DNA of 64,000 nucleotides from Chrysemys picta bellii (GCF_011386835.1 NC_088801.1:23297324-23361323), one strand, 5' to 3'. Shown: positions 52,888-62,386, counted from the first letter of the stretch. Numbers and translations are program-made. The notes: a model not told the origin generated them from the sequence alone.

Positions 52888-53310
52888 TTATATCTGACCA
52901 TTAATTTGCTGGGTTAACACAGTGTCTTCCCACCAGTCTCTGTTCTTCTCTCCAAAGGCAACTTTCCCCCGAGTAACTTCCCTAGCTATATTATTCAAAT
53001 ATTGGCAACTTAGTTTGAAATTTAAAGCCACAACAGTATTACTGTCACACCGTGAGACAGACATGATATTTGAGAGAAGGGGAGGAAAATACCACAACTT
53101 TAAACAAGAAAAAATACCAACAGTAGACACAGATAGCCCTTGCCCAACTGAACTAAAACCTACTGCATATCCAAAAAGCTCATTCATCACTAATAAGATC
53201 TATTTAGATAGAGGCTTTACCATATTTCCTACAACTATTTTCCAGGATTCCGTCTCAGACCTGTCCTGGGTGCATTTGTCACACAAGATACTGTTCTCAG
53301 GGTAGATCGA
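52888..53310. other. Unassigned segment open on both strands
   Basis: A 127-codon plus-strand frame (52922-53305) and an overlapping minus-strand frame (53310 down to 52888, one internal TAG) cover the same 400 bp. Neither matches a family I know. The minus frame has NIAREVTRGKVAFGEKN and DWWEDTVL; the plus frame has TDMIFERRGGKYHNF. Base composition is more balanced than the surroundings. It may be an old retrocopy or a repeat fragment. Confidence 0.3.
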
Positions 53311-53363
53311 ATCCATCATGAAACGGAATACGTATCTCATCTACATAGATGTTCAAACCTTAC

Positions 53364-53401
53364 TTTGTGAATGTTAAAGATCCTCCCAATAGCATGCACA
53401 G
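53364..53401 (-). CDS. Candidate 38-bp micro-exon of the unrecognised gene
   Basis: The minus strand has an acceptor ccttcctag and a very good donor ACAAA/gtaagg around 38 bases. Read from phase 0 it gives 12 codons and leaves AA, which combines with the single leading A of the exon at 45540-45699 to make Lys. That is consistent with the phase left by 59397-59480. The peptide (LCMLLGGSLTFT) is not informative, and a different frame runs through without splicing. This is weak evidence, given mainly because the phases fit. Confidence 0.18.
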
Positions 53402-53411
53402 CTAGGAAGGC

Positions 53412-54719
53412 ATGTAGATTCTTCTTCCTCCTATTAATATTCCTCCCACATTAGCAATGGACTATTTAATATAGGAAGAACCAGCCCATGGCTTTACTGC
53501 ATTCACCCTTCCTTTACAGAGCAGAAAAAATATCAAAAGTTTTACATTAGAATATCAAGATTCAAGATGTTCAGATCTAATTTGGATAAATGCACCCAAT
53601 ATCAGTGAAAAAAGCCTGAATATTCTCCTCATGCAAAAAATATCTATCTGCTAGTAAATTCAAAGACCTCCTTTTTGCAACAACATTGAGAATTCACCTC
53701 CCAGGTCAAGCTGTATAATGCTCCGGCTGCAAATCCAAACTTTCAATGCCCAGGATGGAAGGGCTTCTGAAATCAAAACTCCAGAACATGCTAAAGTAAG
53801 AGGTACCTGTGCAACTGAGATTAAGTAATCTGGAATGGATTCCAAATTGATCTAGAGGTAGCCAAAGAAAAATGAAATTGACCATCGCTGGGAATCAACC
53901 AAGGTTCTCTTCTCCAAAACTTTGCAGCCAGTTAGTTCCTTAAAGCGTGGACTGGGCAAACCAGTGGCTCCCTCTGCTTCCTGAATTAATCAAATCCCAT
54001 CAATCCTTCTCAAGAAACACTAGGGTATTATGCAATAACCATAGTTTACACAAGCCTTTAAATCCTAGAAGGGGAACCCTAATTTGAAAGAGTGCTGATA
54101 AATTAGAGAGGCAGGCACTATGATAATACAAATTAATAATAATGATTTGTATTATTTATCATGTAAATGACTAATTCTTAAGATAGATGTTGAGATAACC
54201 TAAATTCACCAGGAGGTGACCACAGATTAGGCATGCTTGAGATAAAACAGAGACAGCCGTCTTGGCCAATTCAAAATCCTTACTCCCTTAAACTCTCCTA
54301 GAACCATGTCAGCTAGCCCTATATCACCCTATGAAATTGGATATGGTAGGGGTGGAAATATATGTAATGTTGTGGGTCCCTATAGCAAAAACGTGCTGGG
54401 GACAGGGCAGGGTAGAGGATGCTGCGGTAGTTTCCCCTGTCCTGCGGCTTCTGCCGGAGACAGGGGCAGCCTGGAGCCACCCATTTGGCGGGGGCCCCAG
54501 AACCCGGGCCCGATGCCTAATTCACCATTGAAGGCAGTGACAAATGTGAACTCCTGGATCACTGTAACAGTCTTACCATGGAATCACAGACAGTCCCCCT
54601 AGACCTTCCAATCTATCTTGCCACCACGCACCACCAAAAATCACAAAATATTCAGGTTGCTTCCAGTCCCAAGAGACCAGTCACTTACCCCAGATCAATT
54701 GGTATCCGAGATCTTACAC
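53412..54719. other. Non-coding DNA
   Basis: No gene recognised. Overlapping frames at 54306-54602 sit in a locally GC-rich stretch (ggggacagggcagggtagag to cccgggcccgatgcc) that may be a repeat fragment. Confidence 0.45.
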
Positions 54720-55032
54720 CAGAGATCAGCAACCTTTGGCATGTGGCCCGCCAGGGTAAGTGCCCTGGCGGGCCAGGCTGGTTTGTTCAGTTGCCGTGTC
54801 CGCAGGTTCGGCCGATCGTGGTTCCCACTGGCTGTGGTTCGCCGTCCCAGGCCAATGGGGGCTGTGGGAAGCGGTGCAGGCTGAGGGATGTGCTGGCTGC
54901 CGCTTCCCGCAGCCCCATTAGCCAGTAGGAGCCGCGATCAGCCGAACCTGCGGACATGGCAAGTAAACAAACCGGCCTGGCCTGCCAGGGGCTTACCCTG
55001 GCGGGCTGCGTGCCAAAGGTTGCCGATCCCTG
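54720..55032. mobile_element. hAT-like MITE, third family
   Basis: A 313-bp GC-rich element with ends cagagatcagcaacctttgg and ccaaaggttgccgatccctg (20-base inverted match with two differences). Flanks tcttacac and tctcagac agree at six of eight positions. The interior is nearly palindromic (ccaatgggggctgtgggaag / cttcccgcagccccattag). Confidence 0.88.
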
Positions 55033-55321
55033 TCTCAGACCAAAGACAACTCTTGTAGCCAATCCTGTAATAAATTATCTAAAGGCTTATTAACAAGGAA
55101 AAAGAACTAAAGTTATTTACAGGTTAAAGCAAGCAAACATATACACACAAAGGAATTGCAATCTAAATCCTAAAACTGATAGAGTTGTAGAGATCTGTCT
55201 ATTCAAAATATCTCCCACAGAGGACCCAGGGGCAACCCCTGGGGATCTCTGGCTTCAGTTTAATGTCTCTGGCCCTGTGAGAATTCAAACAGCAAAAGAG
55301 ATAAAAAATCTTCATGTCAAC

Positions 55322-55334
55322 TATTTTTATTTCC
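55322..55334. repeat. Target-site duplication, left copy
   Basis: tatttttatttcc occurs here and, identically, at 55494-55506, flanking the fold-back SINE. Confidence 0.88.
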
Positions 55335-55493
55335 AGAGTAGCAGCCGTGTTAGTCTGTATCCGCAAAAAGAAGAACAGGTTTAGTCTCTAAGGTGCCACA
55401 AGTCCTCCTGTTCTTCTTTTTGCGGATACAGACTAACACGGCTGCTACTCTGAAATTTGTTAGTCTCTAAGGTGCCACAAGTCCTCCTGTTCT
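55335..55493. mobile_element. Fold-back turtle SINE (head, inverted copy, repeat body)
   Basis: Three SINE pieces lie end to end. They are a plus-strand head (agcagccgtgttagtctg to aagaacagg), then the same head and body inverted (ctaaggtgccacaagtcc to acacggctgctactctg), then the inverted body again (aatttgttagtctctaagg to tcctcctgttct). The head arms match almost perfectly over about 45 bp. A single perfect 13-bp duplication surrounds all three, so they entered as one unit. The pol III-type head is present in opposed orientation. Confidence 0.92.
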
Positions 55494-55506
55494 TATTTTT
55501 ATTTCC
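55494..55506. repeat. Target-site duplication, right copy
   Basis: This is identical to 55322-55334. Confidence 0.88.
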
Positions 55507-55723
55507 GTCTTCCAACATTCAAGTCGATGGGACAAGGCCTTCTGCATGTACTTCTCCATGAGTGGATGTTGCAGTTAACAAAGCTTTTGTCTTATAATGG
55601 CCTACTTAATTTTTGACAGTCCTCCTGGATGGCTGCAGGGCACAATTCCGGTGCCTGGGTTCACAAATTCAGAGCAAACATATTCAAAGTTATAAAGAAA
55701 ATCTTGCATATTTCCTTATAGCA

Positions 55724-55775
55724 TAAAAACATAAGAATGGCCATACTGGGTCAGACCGAAGGTCCATCTAGCCAG
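55724..55775 (-). mobile_element. CR1 LINE 3' terminus, truncated by another element
   Basis: The plus-strand text acataagaatggccatactg, ggtcagaccgaaggtcc is the reverse complement of a CR1 3' end. It stops abruptly after catctagcc, where a different GC-rich element begins. Confidence 0.8.
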
Positions 55776-56089
55776 TGCTGAGCTGAAGCCGGTTCGCACG
55801 AACCGGTTGTTAAATTTTGAAGCGGTTTTAGAACCGCTTGTTAACTGGCTTCCCTGCGAGGGAAGCTTTGACGGGCTCCGGCAGAGAAGCATGTAATTCC
55901 TCCTCCCGGCCACCGAGGGGACGCTGCGCTGAGGGAGCCATGTGGGCTGCCTCCTGGCTCTGTTGCTGCTGCTGCTACTCGGACCTCTGGCCCTGGGGCT
56001 CCTGCTGCTGCCTGGTGGGTCCCTGGCTGCTCTGCTGGGCCTGAGCTGTGTCCTGCTGCTCTGAGCTGCTGTCCCCGTGTGAGTACACA
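55776..56089 (+). other. GC-rich segment with leucine-rich frame and splice-donor-like site
   Basis: It starts with an inverted aaccggtt-rich tract (gccggttcgcacgaaccgg, ggttttagaaccgcttg), resembling a transposon end. At 55938 gagggagccATG gives a Kozak-like start. The ATG frame is Cys/Trp-rich and ends at 56044. Another frame from the next GTG reads GCLLALLLLLLLGPLALG and onward for about 40 residues, like a signal or membrane segment. gtgagtac follows at 56079, a good donor. It could be a first exon captured by a transposon and then frameshifted, or only GC-rich repeat. Confidence 0.3.
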
Positions 56090-56840
56090 CCACGCTGCCC
56101 ACAGCCAGCCCCTGTGCACCCCCTGCCCACAGCCACCACGCTGCCCACAGCCAGCTCCTGCTGCACCCCCTGCCCGCAGCCAGCCCCTGCTGCACCCCCT
56201 GCCCACAGCCAGCCCCTGCCCGCAGCCACCCCCTGTGCACCCCCGCTACCCACAGCCACCACGCTGCCCACAGCCAGCCCCTGTGCACCCCCGCTACCCA
56301 CAGCCACCACGCTGCCCACAGCCAGCCCCTGTGCACCCCCGCTACCCACAGCCACCACGCTGCCCACAGCCAGCCCCTGTGCACCCCTGCTACCCACAGC
56401 CACCACGCTGCCCACAGCCAGCCCCTGCTGCACCCCCTACCGACAGCCACCACGCTGCCCACAGCCAGCCCCTGTGCACCCCCGCTACCCACAGCCACCA
56501 CGCTGCCCACAGCCAGCCCCTGTGCACCCCCGCTACCCACAGCCAGCTGCTGCCCACAGCCAGCCCCTGTGCACCCCCTGCCCACAGCCACCACGCTGCC
56601 CACAGCCAGCCCCTGCTGCACCCCCTACCGACAGCCACCACGCTGCCCACAGCCAGCTGCTGCCCACAGCCAGCCCCTGTGCACCCCCTGCCCACAGCCA
56701 CCACGCTGCCCACAGCCAGCCCCTGCTGCACCCCCTGCCCACAGCCAGCCCCTGCCTGCAGCCAGCCACTGCTGCACCCCCCTGCCCACAGCCAGCCCCT
56801 GCCCGCAGCCAGCCCGTGTCACACCCCCTGCCTCCAGCCA
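56090..56840. repeat. 48-bp minisatellite
   Basis: The core unit contains gctacccacagccaccacgc, tgcccacagccagcccctgt and gcacccc. gctac starts at 56245, 56293, 56341 and 56389, giving an exact 48-bp period. Flanking units are rearranged by mixing two sub-units (ccacgctgcccacagcc and agcccctgctgcacccc). Because 48 is divisible by three and the units lack stops, long Pro/Ala/Cys-rich frames (about 270-315 codons plus, about 300 minus) run through on both strands. These are by-products of the repeat. Confidence 0.95.
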
Positions 56841-56975
56841 GCCCTGCCCCACACCCCTGTCTGTAGCCAGCTCCATGTCCACTGGTGCCCTGCAGTTCCC
56901 AGGGCAGTAACCCTGCACACCTGCTTCAATGAGGGGGCCAGAGAGCAGCTGGGACCCACACATGTGCACACCCTA

Positions 56976-57096
56976 GGGTGGCCAGACAGCAAGTGTGAAA
57001 AATCGGGACAGGGGGTGGGGGGGTAATAGGAGCCTATATAAGAAAAAGACTCAAAAATTGAGACTGTCCCTATAAAATCGGGACATCTGGTCACCC
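56976..57096. mobile_element. Short Tc1/mariner-like MITE, 121 bp
   Basis: Ends gggtggccagacagc and gacatctggtcaccc are flanked by TA at 56974-56975 and 57097-57098. aaaatcgggacag and its mirror ctataaaatcggga lie inside. A related gggttaacatacatccata fragment of the 47054-47560 family follows at about 57188-57222. Confidence 0.85.
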
Positions 57097-57221
57097 TAGT
57101 ACACCCCCAGGGAGTGGCGGAGACCCACACATGTGAAACAGAGCTCATTTCTAGTTCAGGCCCATCTTTTTAAAAAAGAACTTTAGGTAGGGTTAACATA
57201 CATCCATATTTTCCTGGAGAT

Positions 57222-57560
57222 GCCAGGGTTCCCCTCTGGAGCCCTTTTTAAAAATTGGTGTCACATTAGCTATCCTCCAGTCATTTGGTACAGAAGCTGA
57301 TTTAAATGATATGTTACTGTTTACAGTTAGTAGTCCTGCAATTTCACATTTGAGTTCCTTCAGAATTCTTGGGTGAATACCATCTGGTCCTGGTGACTTA
57401 TTATTGTTTAGTTTATCAATTTGTTCAAAATCTCCTCTAATGACACCACAATCTGGGACAGTTCCTCACTTTTGTCACCTAAAAAGAATGGCTCAGGTTT
57501 GGGAATCTCCCTCACATCCTCAACCATGAAGACCGATGCAATGGAATACAGACATTAGAA
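57222..57560 (-). mobile_element. CR1 LINE reverse-transcriptase fragment
   Basis: The minus-strand translation gives the conserved block SPGPDGIHPRILKEL (from about 57400 downward), then SVPNDWRIANVTPIF near 57260-57290. This is the fingers/palm entry region of CR1 reverse transcriptase. It is truncated at both ends, so it is non-functional. Confidence 0.88.
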
Positions 57561-57799
57561 GTGAAATTAATACATGCAGCAAATTACAAGCATTTGATTA
57601 GAGTCTAAACACTAAATACATTCTTGTAAAATTAATACCTGTTCTGAACAAAGCTAACACATAGGTGAGCTGGCTTGGTTTCCAGTTATGAGTTTGTCAA
57701 TTCTTAGCTAACACCTACAGCCTTGGCACTTGATTTACCAGCAACAACTATACGTATGCAACATATACAATAATGGGTTCTAAATTAGTTCTTACCACC
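57561..57799. other. Short unassigned spacer
   Basis: AT-rich sequence between two CR1 fragments, nothing recognised. Confidence 0.5.
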
Positions 57800-58590
57800 C
57801 AAGAAAGGTCTTAAAATCACCATGGATAGTTCTCTGAAAACTTCAGATCAATGTGCAGCAGCAGTAAAAAAGGCTAACACTATGTTAGGAACTATTAGGA
57901 AAGGGAAAGAAGGTAAGACAGAAAATACCATAATGCCACTATATAAATCCATGGTGCCTACAACTTCAATACTGTGTCCAATTCTGGTGGCCCCCTCACA
58001 AAAAGAATAGAGAGGAACTGGAAAAGCTTCAGAGAAGGGCAACCAAGTTGGCCAAGAGTACGGAACGGCTTTCATATGAGGAGAGACTCAAAAGATTCAG
58101 GCTGTTCAGCTTAGAAAATAGAGGACTAAGGGGGGATATGATAGAAGTCTATACAATAATTAATGGTGTGGAAAAAAATAATAAAGAAGTGTTATTTACT
58201 TTTTCACACAATACAAAAACTAGGGGTCACCTGATGAAATTAAAAGGCAGCAGGTTTAATAGAAACAAGAGGAAGTACTTTTTGCACACAACATGCCTGT
58301 GGAACTCATTGCCATGGGATGTTGTGATGACCAATAATATAACTGGGTTCTAAAAAGAACTGGATACGTTCATGGAGGATAAGTCCATCAATGGCTTTTA
58401 GCTTACATGATCAGGGACACAACCCCATGTTTGGGGCTCTGACTACCAGAAGCTGGGAATGGAAGACAGTGGATGGTGGATCGCTCCATAATTGCCCTGT
58501 TCAGTACACTCCCAGTGAAGCTGTCAGAGACAGGATATTGGGCAAGATGGACCATGGTCTGACCTAGTATAGCAGTTCTTACATATGGCT
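57800..58590 (+). mobile_element. CR1-type LINE C-terminal coding part and 3' end
   Basis: It encodes the tail of ORF2 in the plus frames: AAAVKKANTMLGTIRKG at about 57845, then after a frameshift SYEERLKRFRLFSLENR and RGDMIEVYTIINGVEK (58070-58180), HNTKTRGHLMKLKG (58206-58250) and LWNSLPWDVV (58300-58330). The 3' untranslated region closes with gatggaccatggtctgacc and agcagttcttacat. The first part and second part are in different frames with a stop at 58008, so it is dead. Confidence 0.92.
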
Positions 58591-58787
58591 ATAACTGGTG
58601 CAATATTTAAGAGATCAGGACTGATTCCAGTGCTAATTGAGTCTATGTTAGAAAAATAATTTTAGGGCTGGATTCAGAAGAAATCAATTCTGAAACGTCT
58701 TCATTAACAGGCCAATCAATATACCCTTCAAACACTGTAACAAGGAATTGGAGAGATGTTTGTGAGAAGGAATGTTCATGTAAATCA
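58591..58787. other. Short unassigned spacer
   Basis: Unique-looking sequence between the CR1 end and the next MITE. Confidence 0.5.
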
Positions 58788-59062
58788 GGGTATGTCTACC
58801 CTACCCACCGGACTGGCGGGCAGCGATTGATCCAGCAGGGGTCGATTTGTCGCGTCTAATCTAGATGCGATAAATTGACCCCCGAGCACTCTTCCATTGA
58901 CTCCTGTACTCCACCGCCGTGAGAGGCGGGGGAGCGGCAGCGGTAGCAGTCGACTCATCGCAGTGAAGACACTGTGGTGAGTAGGTCTAAGTACGTAGAC
59001 TTCAGCTACATTATTCACTTAGATCGATTACCCCCGCCCCCTCCCCCAGTGTAGACCAGGCC
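58788..59062. mobile_element. Harbinger-like MITE, 275 bp
   Basis: Ends gggtatgtctaccctac and agtgtagaccaggcc are imperfect inverted repeats, flanked by TCA at 58785-58787 and 59063-59065. The interior has gtcgatttgtcgcgtctaat, cgataaattgaccccc and ttagatcgattac, a wording seen in turtle MITEs. Confidence 0.8.
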
Positions 59063-59065
59063 TCA

Positions 59066-59396
59066 GTTCTCTGAAGATATTCACCTCATTCTTGGTCCAT
59101 CTATTAACTTCCCCATATCAACTCCAGCCAATGGGAGTCAAGATGCAAGGGGCGTAATCGAAGGAGAACTGGTCTAAAGTGTACATTTCAGTTTGTCAAT
59201 AGCTACAAGGCAGAAAGAAGTTATGTCTGGCATTGTAAACAGTATGATATAGTGTGTTTCCTTCTGAAATAAAATCTAATTTCAGCATTCTTGCAACTAT
59301 GCTAACATAGCATAGCTATAACAAGTGAAGTTCTCCTTCAAAGAAAATTTAGGAACCCTTTCACTGTAAAGAGAAAAGTTCTTTGTTACACCGTAC
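59066..59396. other. Unassigned non-coding stretch
   Basis: Nothing recognised apart from the putative donor at 59391-59396. Confidence 0.5.
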
Positions 59397-59480
59397 CTTG
59401 AAATTCATCTCATCTTCCTGCATAATTTTAATATCTTTAGCACCATTTATCTGAATGTACTTGGCAGATAAAACTTTTAG
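59397..59480 (-). CDS. Candidate 84-bp exon of the unrecognised gene
   Basis: On the minus strand an acceptor (aaaaaaaacag) is followed by 28 open codons and a donor AAG/gtacgg. Only one frame is open, starting and ending in phase 0. The peptide is LKVLSAKYIQINGAK followed by DIKIMQEDEMNFK, charged and protein-like, but I cannot assign a family. Its phase is compatible with 53364-53401 and 45540-45699 downstream on the same strand. A 28-codon open stretch can occur by chance, and the polypyrimidine tract is poor. Confidence 0.22.
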
Positions 59481-60384
59481 CTGTTTTTTTTAAATGAAAT
59501 TGATTACCAAGAAATTTCTGCATATGCACAGTTTAAAATAATTCTATTCCTCAGGGTTTAAACATAGAGATGTCGCTATGCATGATAACTGTTTCATGTT
59601 AGTGAGTTACAACTATTCTGTCACAAGTATGAAATGCATTTGCTCAGAAAAGCCAAAGGCACTGTCAAACCTGCAGCAATCTCAGAACAGTAGGAAAAAA
59701 TGCCTGCAAACTAGCTGCTACTAGGTAATGGTTCCATTTATCATTCTTAAATTTCATCTTTAATTAAAAATGGGACATTCTTTTCCATAAATAAAAAAAA
59801 TTGCAGATGTTCTTAGATTATCCCTTCTTTTTTTTTTAATTTTGCCTTACATGATATACATAGCATCATATATAGAGAGGAATTATTCAGTTGAGTATGG
59901 TTACATCACTACATTTGTTCGAGGCAGAAGACTTTTAACATTATCCCGAATAGATAAATAATATCTTTATGATACATAAAACCTGTTATTCAGTTAAAAA
60001 GAAATATTGTTAAGGTGCTTAGAGGAAATACAAGATAACTAAACATATAGAAGAAATATCCTTTAACCTTAACAAAAAAAAATGTTTAAACAAGTGCTTC
60101 TCTACTGATTGGCCTTGATTATCCTCTCACAGTGGGATAACTCACCATTTTAAACACTGTGAAGTGGTTACATTGATGTAAAATTAGTGTAAATGGAAGA
60201 AGAATTAGGCCCATTGTGGATATATCTTTCTTTCATCCTAATAATTATTACAAATTATGCTGATAGTAGGTCTAAACTTCTCCTACTAACTCAGCTGCAG
60301 AATGGAAATCACCTATTAGTTTATGGAGTCATGTCCACTGCTGTTTCCTTCATTCTCACTTCCAGTTCCTATTAGACGGGGATA
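59481..60384. other. AT-rich non-coding DNA
   Basis: No gene recognised. Confidence 0.5.
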
Positions 60385-60639
60385 TAAACTTCAGCAGGCA
60401 AGACGTAAAGTGGAGATTAAGATAGATAAGAGGAAATCTGAAGACGAAACAGCACAGAATATAAAGACAAATAATAAGAAATTCTTTAAGTGCATCTTAA
60501 ATAGAAAGCTCTCGTTATTGTCACTGGGTCCGCTAGACCACCACAGTGTAAAGGGGGCAATCAAAGGGAATAAGGAGACTGCAAAGAAACTAAATGATTT
60601 CTTTGTGAAGATCTTCATTATAGAGAACGATGAGGAAAC

Positions 60640-60647
60640 ACCTACCC
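60640..60647. repeat. 8-bp target-site duplication, left
   Basis: ACCTACCC, repeated exactly at 60956-60963. Confidence 0.92.
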
Positions 60648-60955
60648 CAGGGATCGGCAACCTTTCAGAAGTGGTGTGCCGAGTCTTCATTTATTCACTC
60701 TCATTTAAGGTTTCGCGTGCCAGTAATACATTTTAATGTTTATAGAAGGTCTCTTTCTATAAGTCTATAATATAGAACTAAACTGTTGTATGTAAAGTAA
60801 ATAAGGTTTTTAAAATGTTTAAGAAGCTTCATTAAAAATTAAATTAAAATGCAGAGCCTACCGGACCGGTGGCCAGGACCTGGGCAGTGTGAGTGCCACT
60901 GAAAATCAGCTCGCATGCCGCCTTCGGCACCTGTGCCATAGGTTGCCTACCCCTG
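60648..60955. mobile_element. hAT-like MITE, copy B
   Basis: A 308-bp element of the same family as 30794-31103 but in opposite orientation. It opens cagggatcggcaacctttc and closes ataggttgcctacccctg. The perfect 8-bp duplication ACCTACCC proves a hAT-type insertion into the CR1 fragment. Confidence 0.95.
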
Positions 60956-61150
60956 ACCTACCCTGTGGTTGCTTTTTTACAGGTAGTGAAGATGAGGCGC
61001 TGTCAGAGATAAATTAGATAAAAGGAAACTGGTGGATGTACTTTATTTAGACTTTCAAAAGGCTTGTAATAATGTTACTCACAAAAAGCTATTAAGAAAG
61101 CAGGATAATAGCAGATATACCATGAGCCTGGTCAGCACATAAGTTGGAAT

Positions 61151-61303
61151 ACCTAAGGAAAACAGAAGGTGCTAAAGAACTGGTATTAGTGACTGATTAA
61201 ATGGCACTCTTCTCTCTGAGTCAGAACTGAAACAATATGTCAGCATGATATTAGGTGGCACTGTGCTGTCTGGAGTGCAATCTTACATATAAAATGCAAG
61301 AGT
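61151..61303. other. Unassigned spacer
   Basis: Possibly further degraded CR1 sequence; not clear. Confidence 0.4.
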
Positions 61304-61372
61304 GGTAGAATGCCATGGCTAGCACCCTAGCACTTTTGTGAAGAGCAGAGGTGCTAGCCACGGCATTCTACC
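61304..61372. other. 69-nt near-perfect hairpin
   Basis: The left arm ggtagaatgccatggctagc (to 61326) and right arm (61350-61372) pair over 23 bp with a single mismatch, enclosing a 23-nt loop. It is miRNA-precursor sized, but a tiny MITE or fold-back relic is equally possible. Confidence 0.6.
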
Positions 61373-62059
61373 GCAACTCAATGTGGGTAAAGTATATTCT
61401 GCTTACTTATCTTCCCTCTTCAGTTTTAACTGAATACAGTTCACTTCCTGTCCTCAACTAACTTGCAGTGTTGCTGTGTGCTGTCTGACAGATACTGGAT
61501 TTCATTCCAGATATAACTATACTTCGCTGATGAGGAAAGTCATTTATATAATATAACAGGCATCAGAAAAAAAATTTAAAAGTAGCAAAAGGCTTTAATA
61601 CAGGTGTCTGGGATAGCCACATTACTAATCAATGGAGAAGCCACAACTGATTTATGCAGGTCAGTCCAAATTAGTGCCAGTAACATTTCTATATCATATC
61701 ACAATATATGATGTATATGCTGTATATTTTACAGAAAAAAATTACTGGGAATATTTGGACAGTTTCAAAATTTGTATTGGCACTAGTTTGTATCATTTTC
61801 TTCTAAAGCCAGGTGTGTTAGATACGAGTCCAGATATTCAAGCTATGAAGAACAGAAAAATTAGATGATTAATAGAATTTTAAAACCTCTAAATATTACC
61901 TAAAGTAGATTTTTCTTTAAATAATGTTGCAATTTTAAGATCCAGTTTATTGGGATCTTCCTGCATTGGATGCAAAGTATATCTTATTAGAAAGCTGGGA
62001 CTCTCTCATTTCAACTGTCTAAAGCTCCCAAAGAGGGTTGCCAACTTTCTAATGGCACA
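61373..62059. other. Non-coding DNA
   Basis: AT-rich with one 78-codon plus frame (61632-61868) of no recognised family. It ends at the poly-A/T edge of the DIRS-like element. Confidence 0.45.
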
Positions 62060-62063
62060 AAAA

Positions 62064-62386
62064 AATGGTTACCTATCTTTTGTAACAACTGTTGTTCTTC
62101 GAGATGTATTGCTCATGTCCAGTCCATTCCATTCTAGGTGTGTGCTCACTCAGTCGTTGGAGACTTTTGCCTTAGTGGTATCCATAGGGTCAGCTGTGAT
62201 GCCCTCAGGAGTCCCGTGCTCATGCCGCGGTATATCAGGCACCGCCGGCCCTACTACCTCTCAGTTTCTCCTTACCGACAACTCCGACAGAGGGGCAGAA
62301 GGGTGGGTAATAGAATGGACCATAGCAACACATCTCAAAGAACAGCAGTTACGAAAAGTGGGTAACCGTTTTTTCTTCTTCGACTG
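62064..62386. repeat. Inverted repeat at the DIRS-like 3' end
   Basis: Left arm ggttacctatcttttgtaac, then gttgttcttcgagatgt and tccattctaggtg. Right arm, read on the minus strand: ggttacccacttttcgtaac, then gctgttctttgagatgt and tccattctattaccc. Arms of about 60-70 bp enclose about 190 bp. A direct echo of tccattctaggtg also occurs near 62400. Confidence 0.85.

Larger units (their letters stand above)
60385..61150 (+). mobile_element. CR1 LINE ORF2 fragment, split by a hAT MITE
   Basis: 60385-60647 encodes the linker before the reverse transcriptase: TNNKKFFKCILNRK, LGPL and KETAKKLNDFFVKIF. After the MITE, 60964-61150 encodes a broken KKLVDVLYLDFQKA-like motif in shifting frames. Sequence between these blocks is deleted. 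It is truncated and frameshifted. Confidence 0.8.

Noticed and set aside
54306..55062. Overlapping frames in both directions
   Set aside because: The right half is the hAT MITE at 54720-55032. The left half is GC-rich and unstructured, with no motifs.
55716..57148. Pro/Cys/Ala-rich and Gly/Trp/Ala-rich frames of up to 315 codons on both strands
   Set aside because: All are readings of the 48-bp minisatellite, which lacks stops in every frame because its period is a multiple of three.
57822..58353. Plus-strand frames as a host gene
   Set aside because: The peptides are the C-terminal end of a CR1-type LINE, with a frameshift between them and a CR1 3' end following.
60323..60736. 137-codon plus-strand frame as a host gene
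   Set aside because: It is the CR1 linker before the reverse transcriptase and it runs into a hAT MITE.
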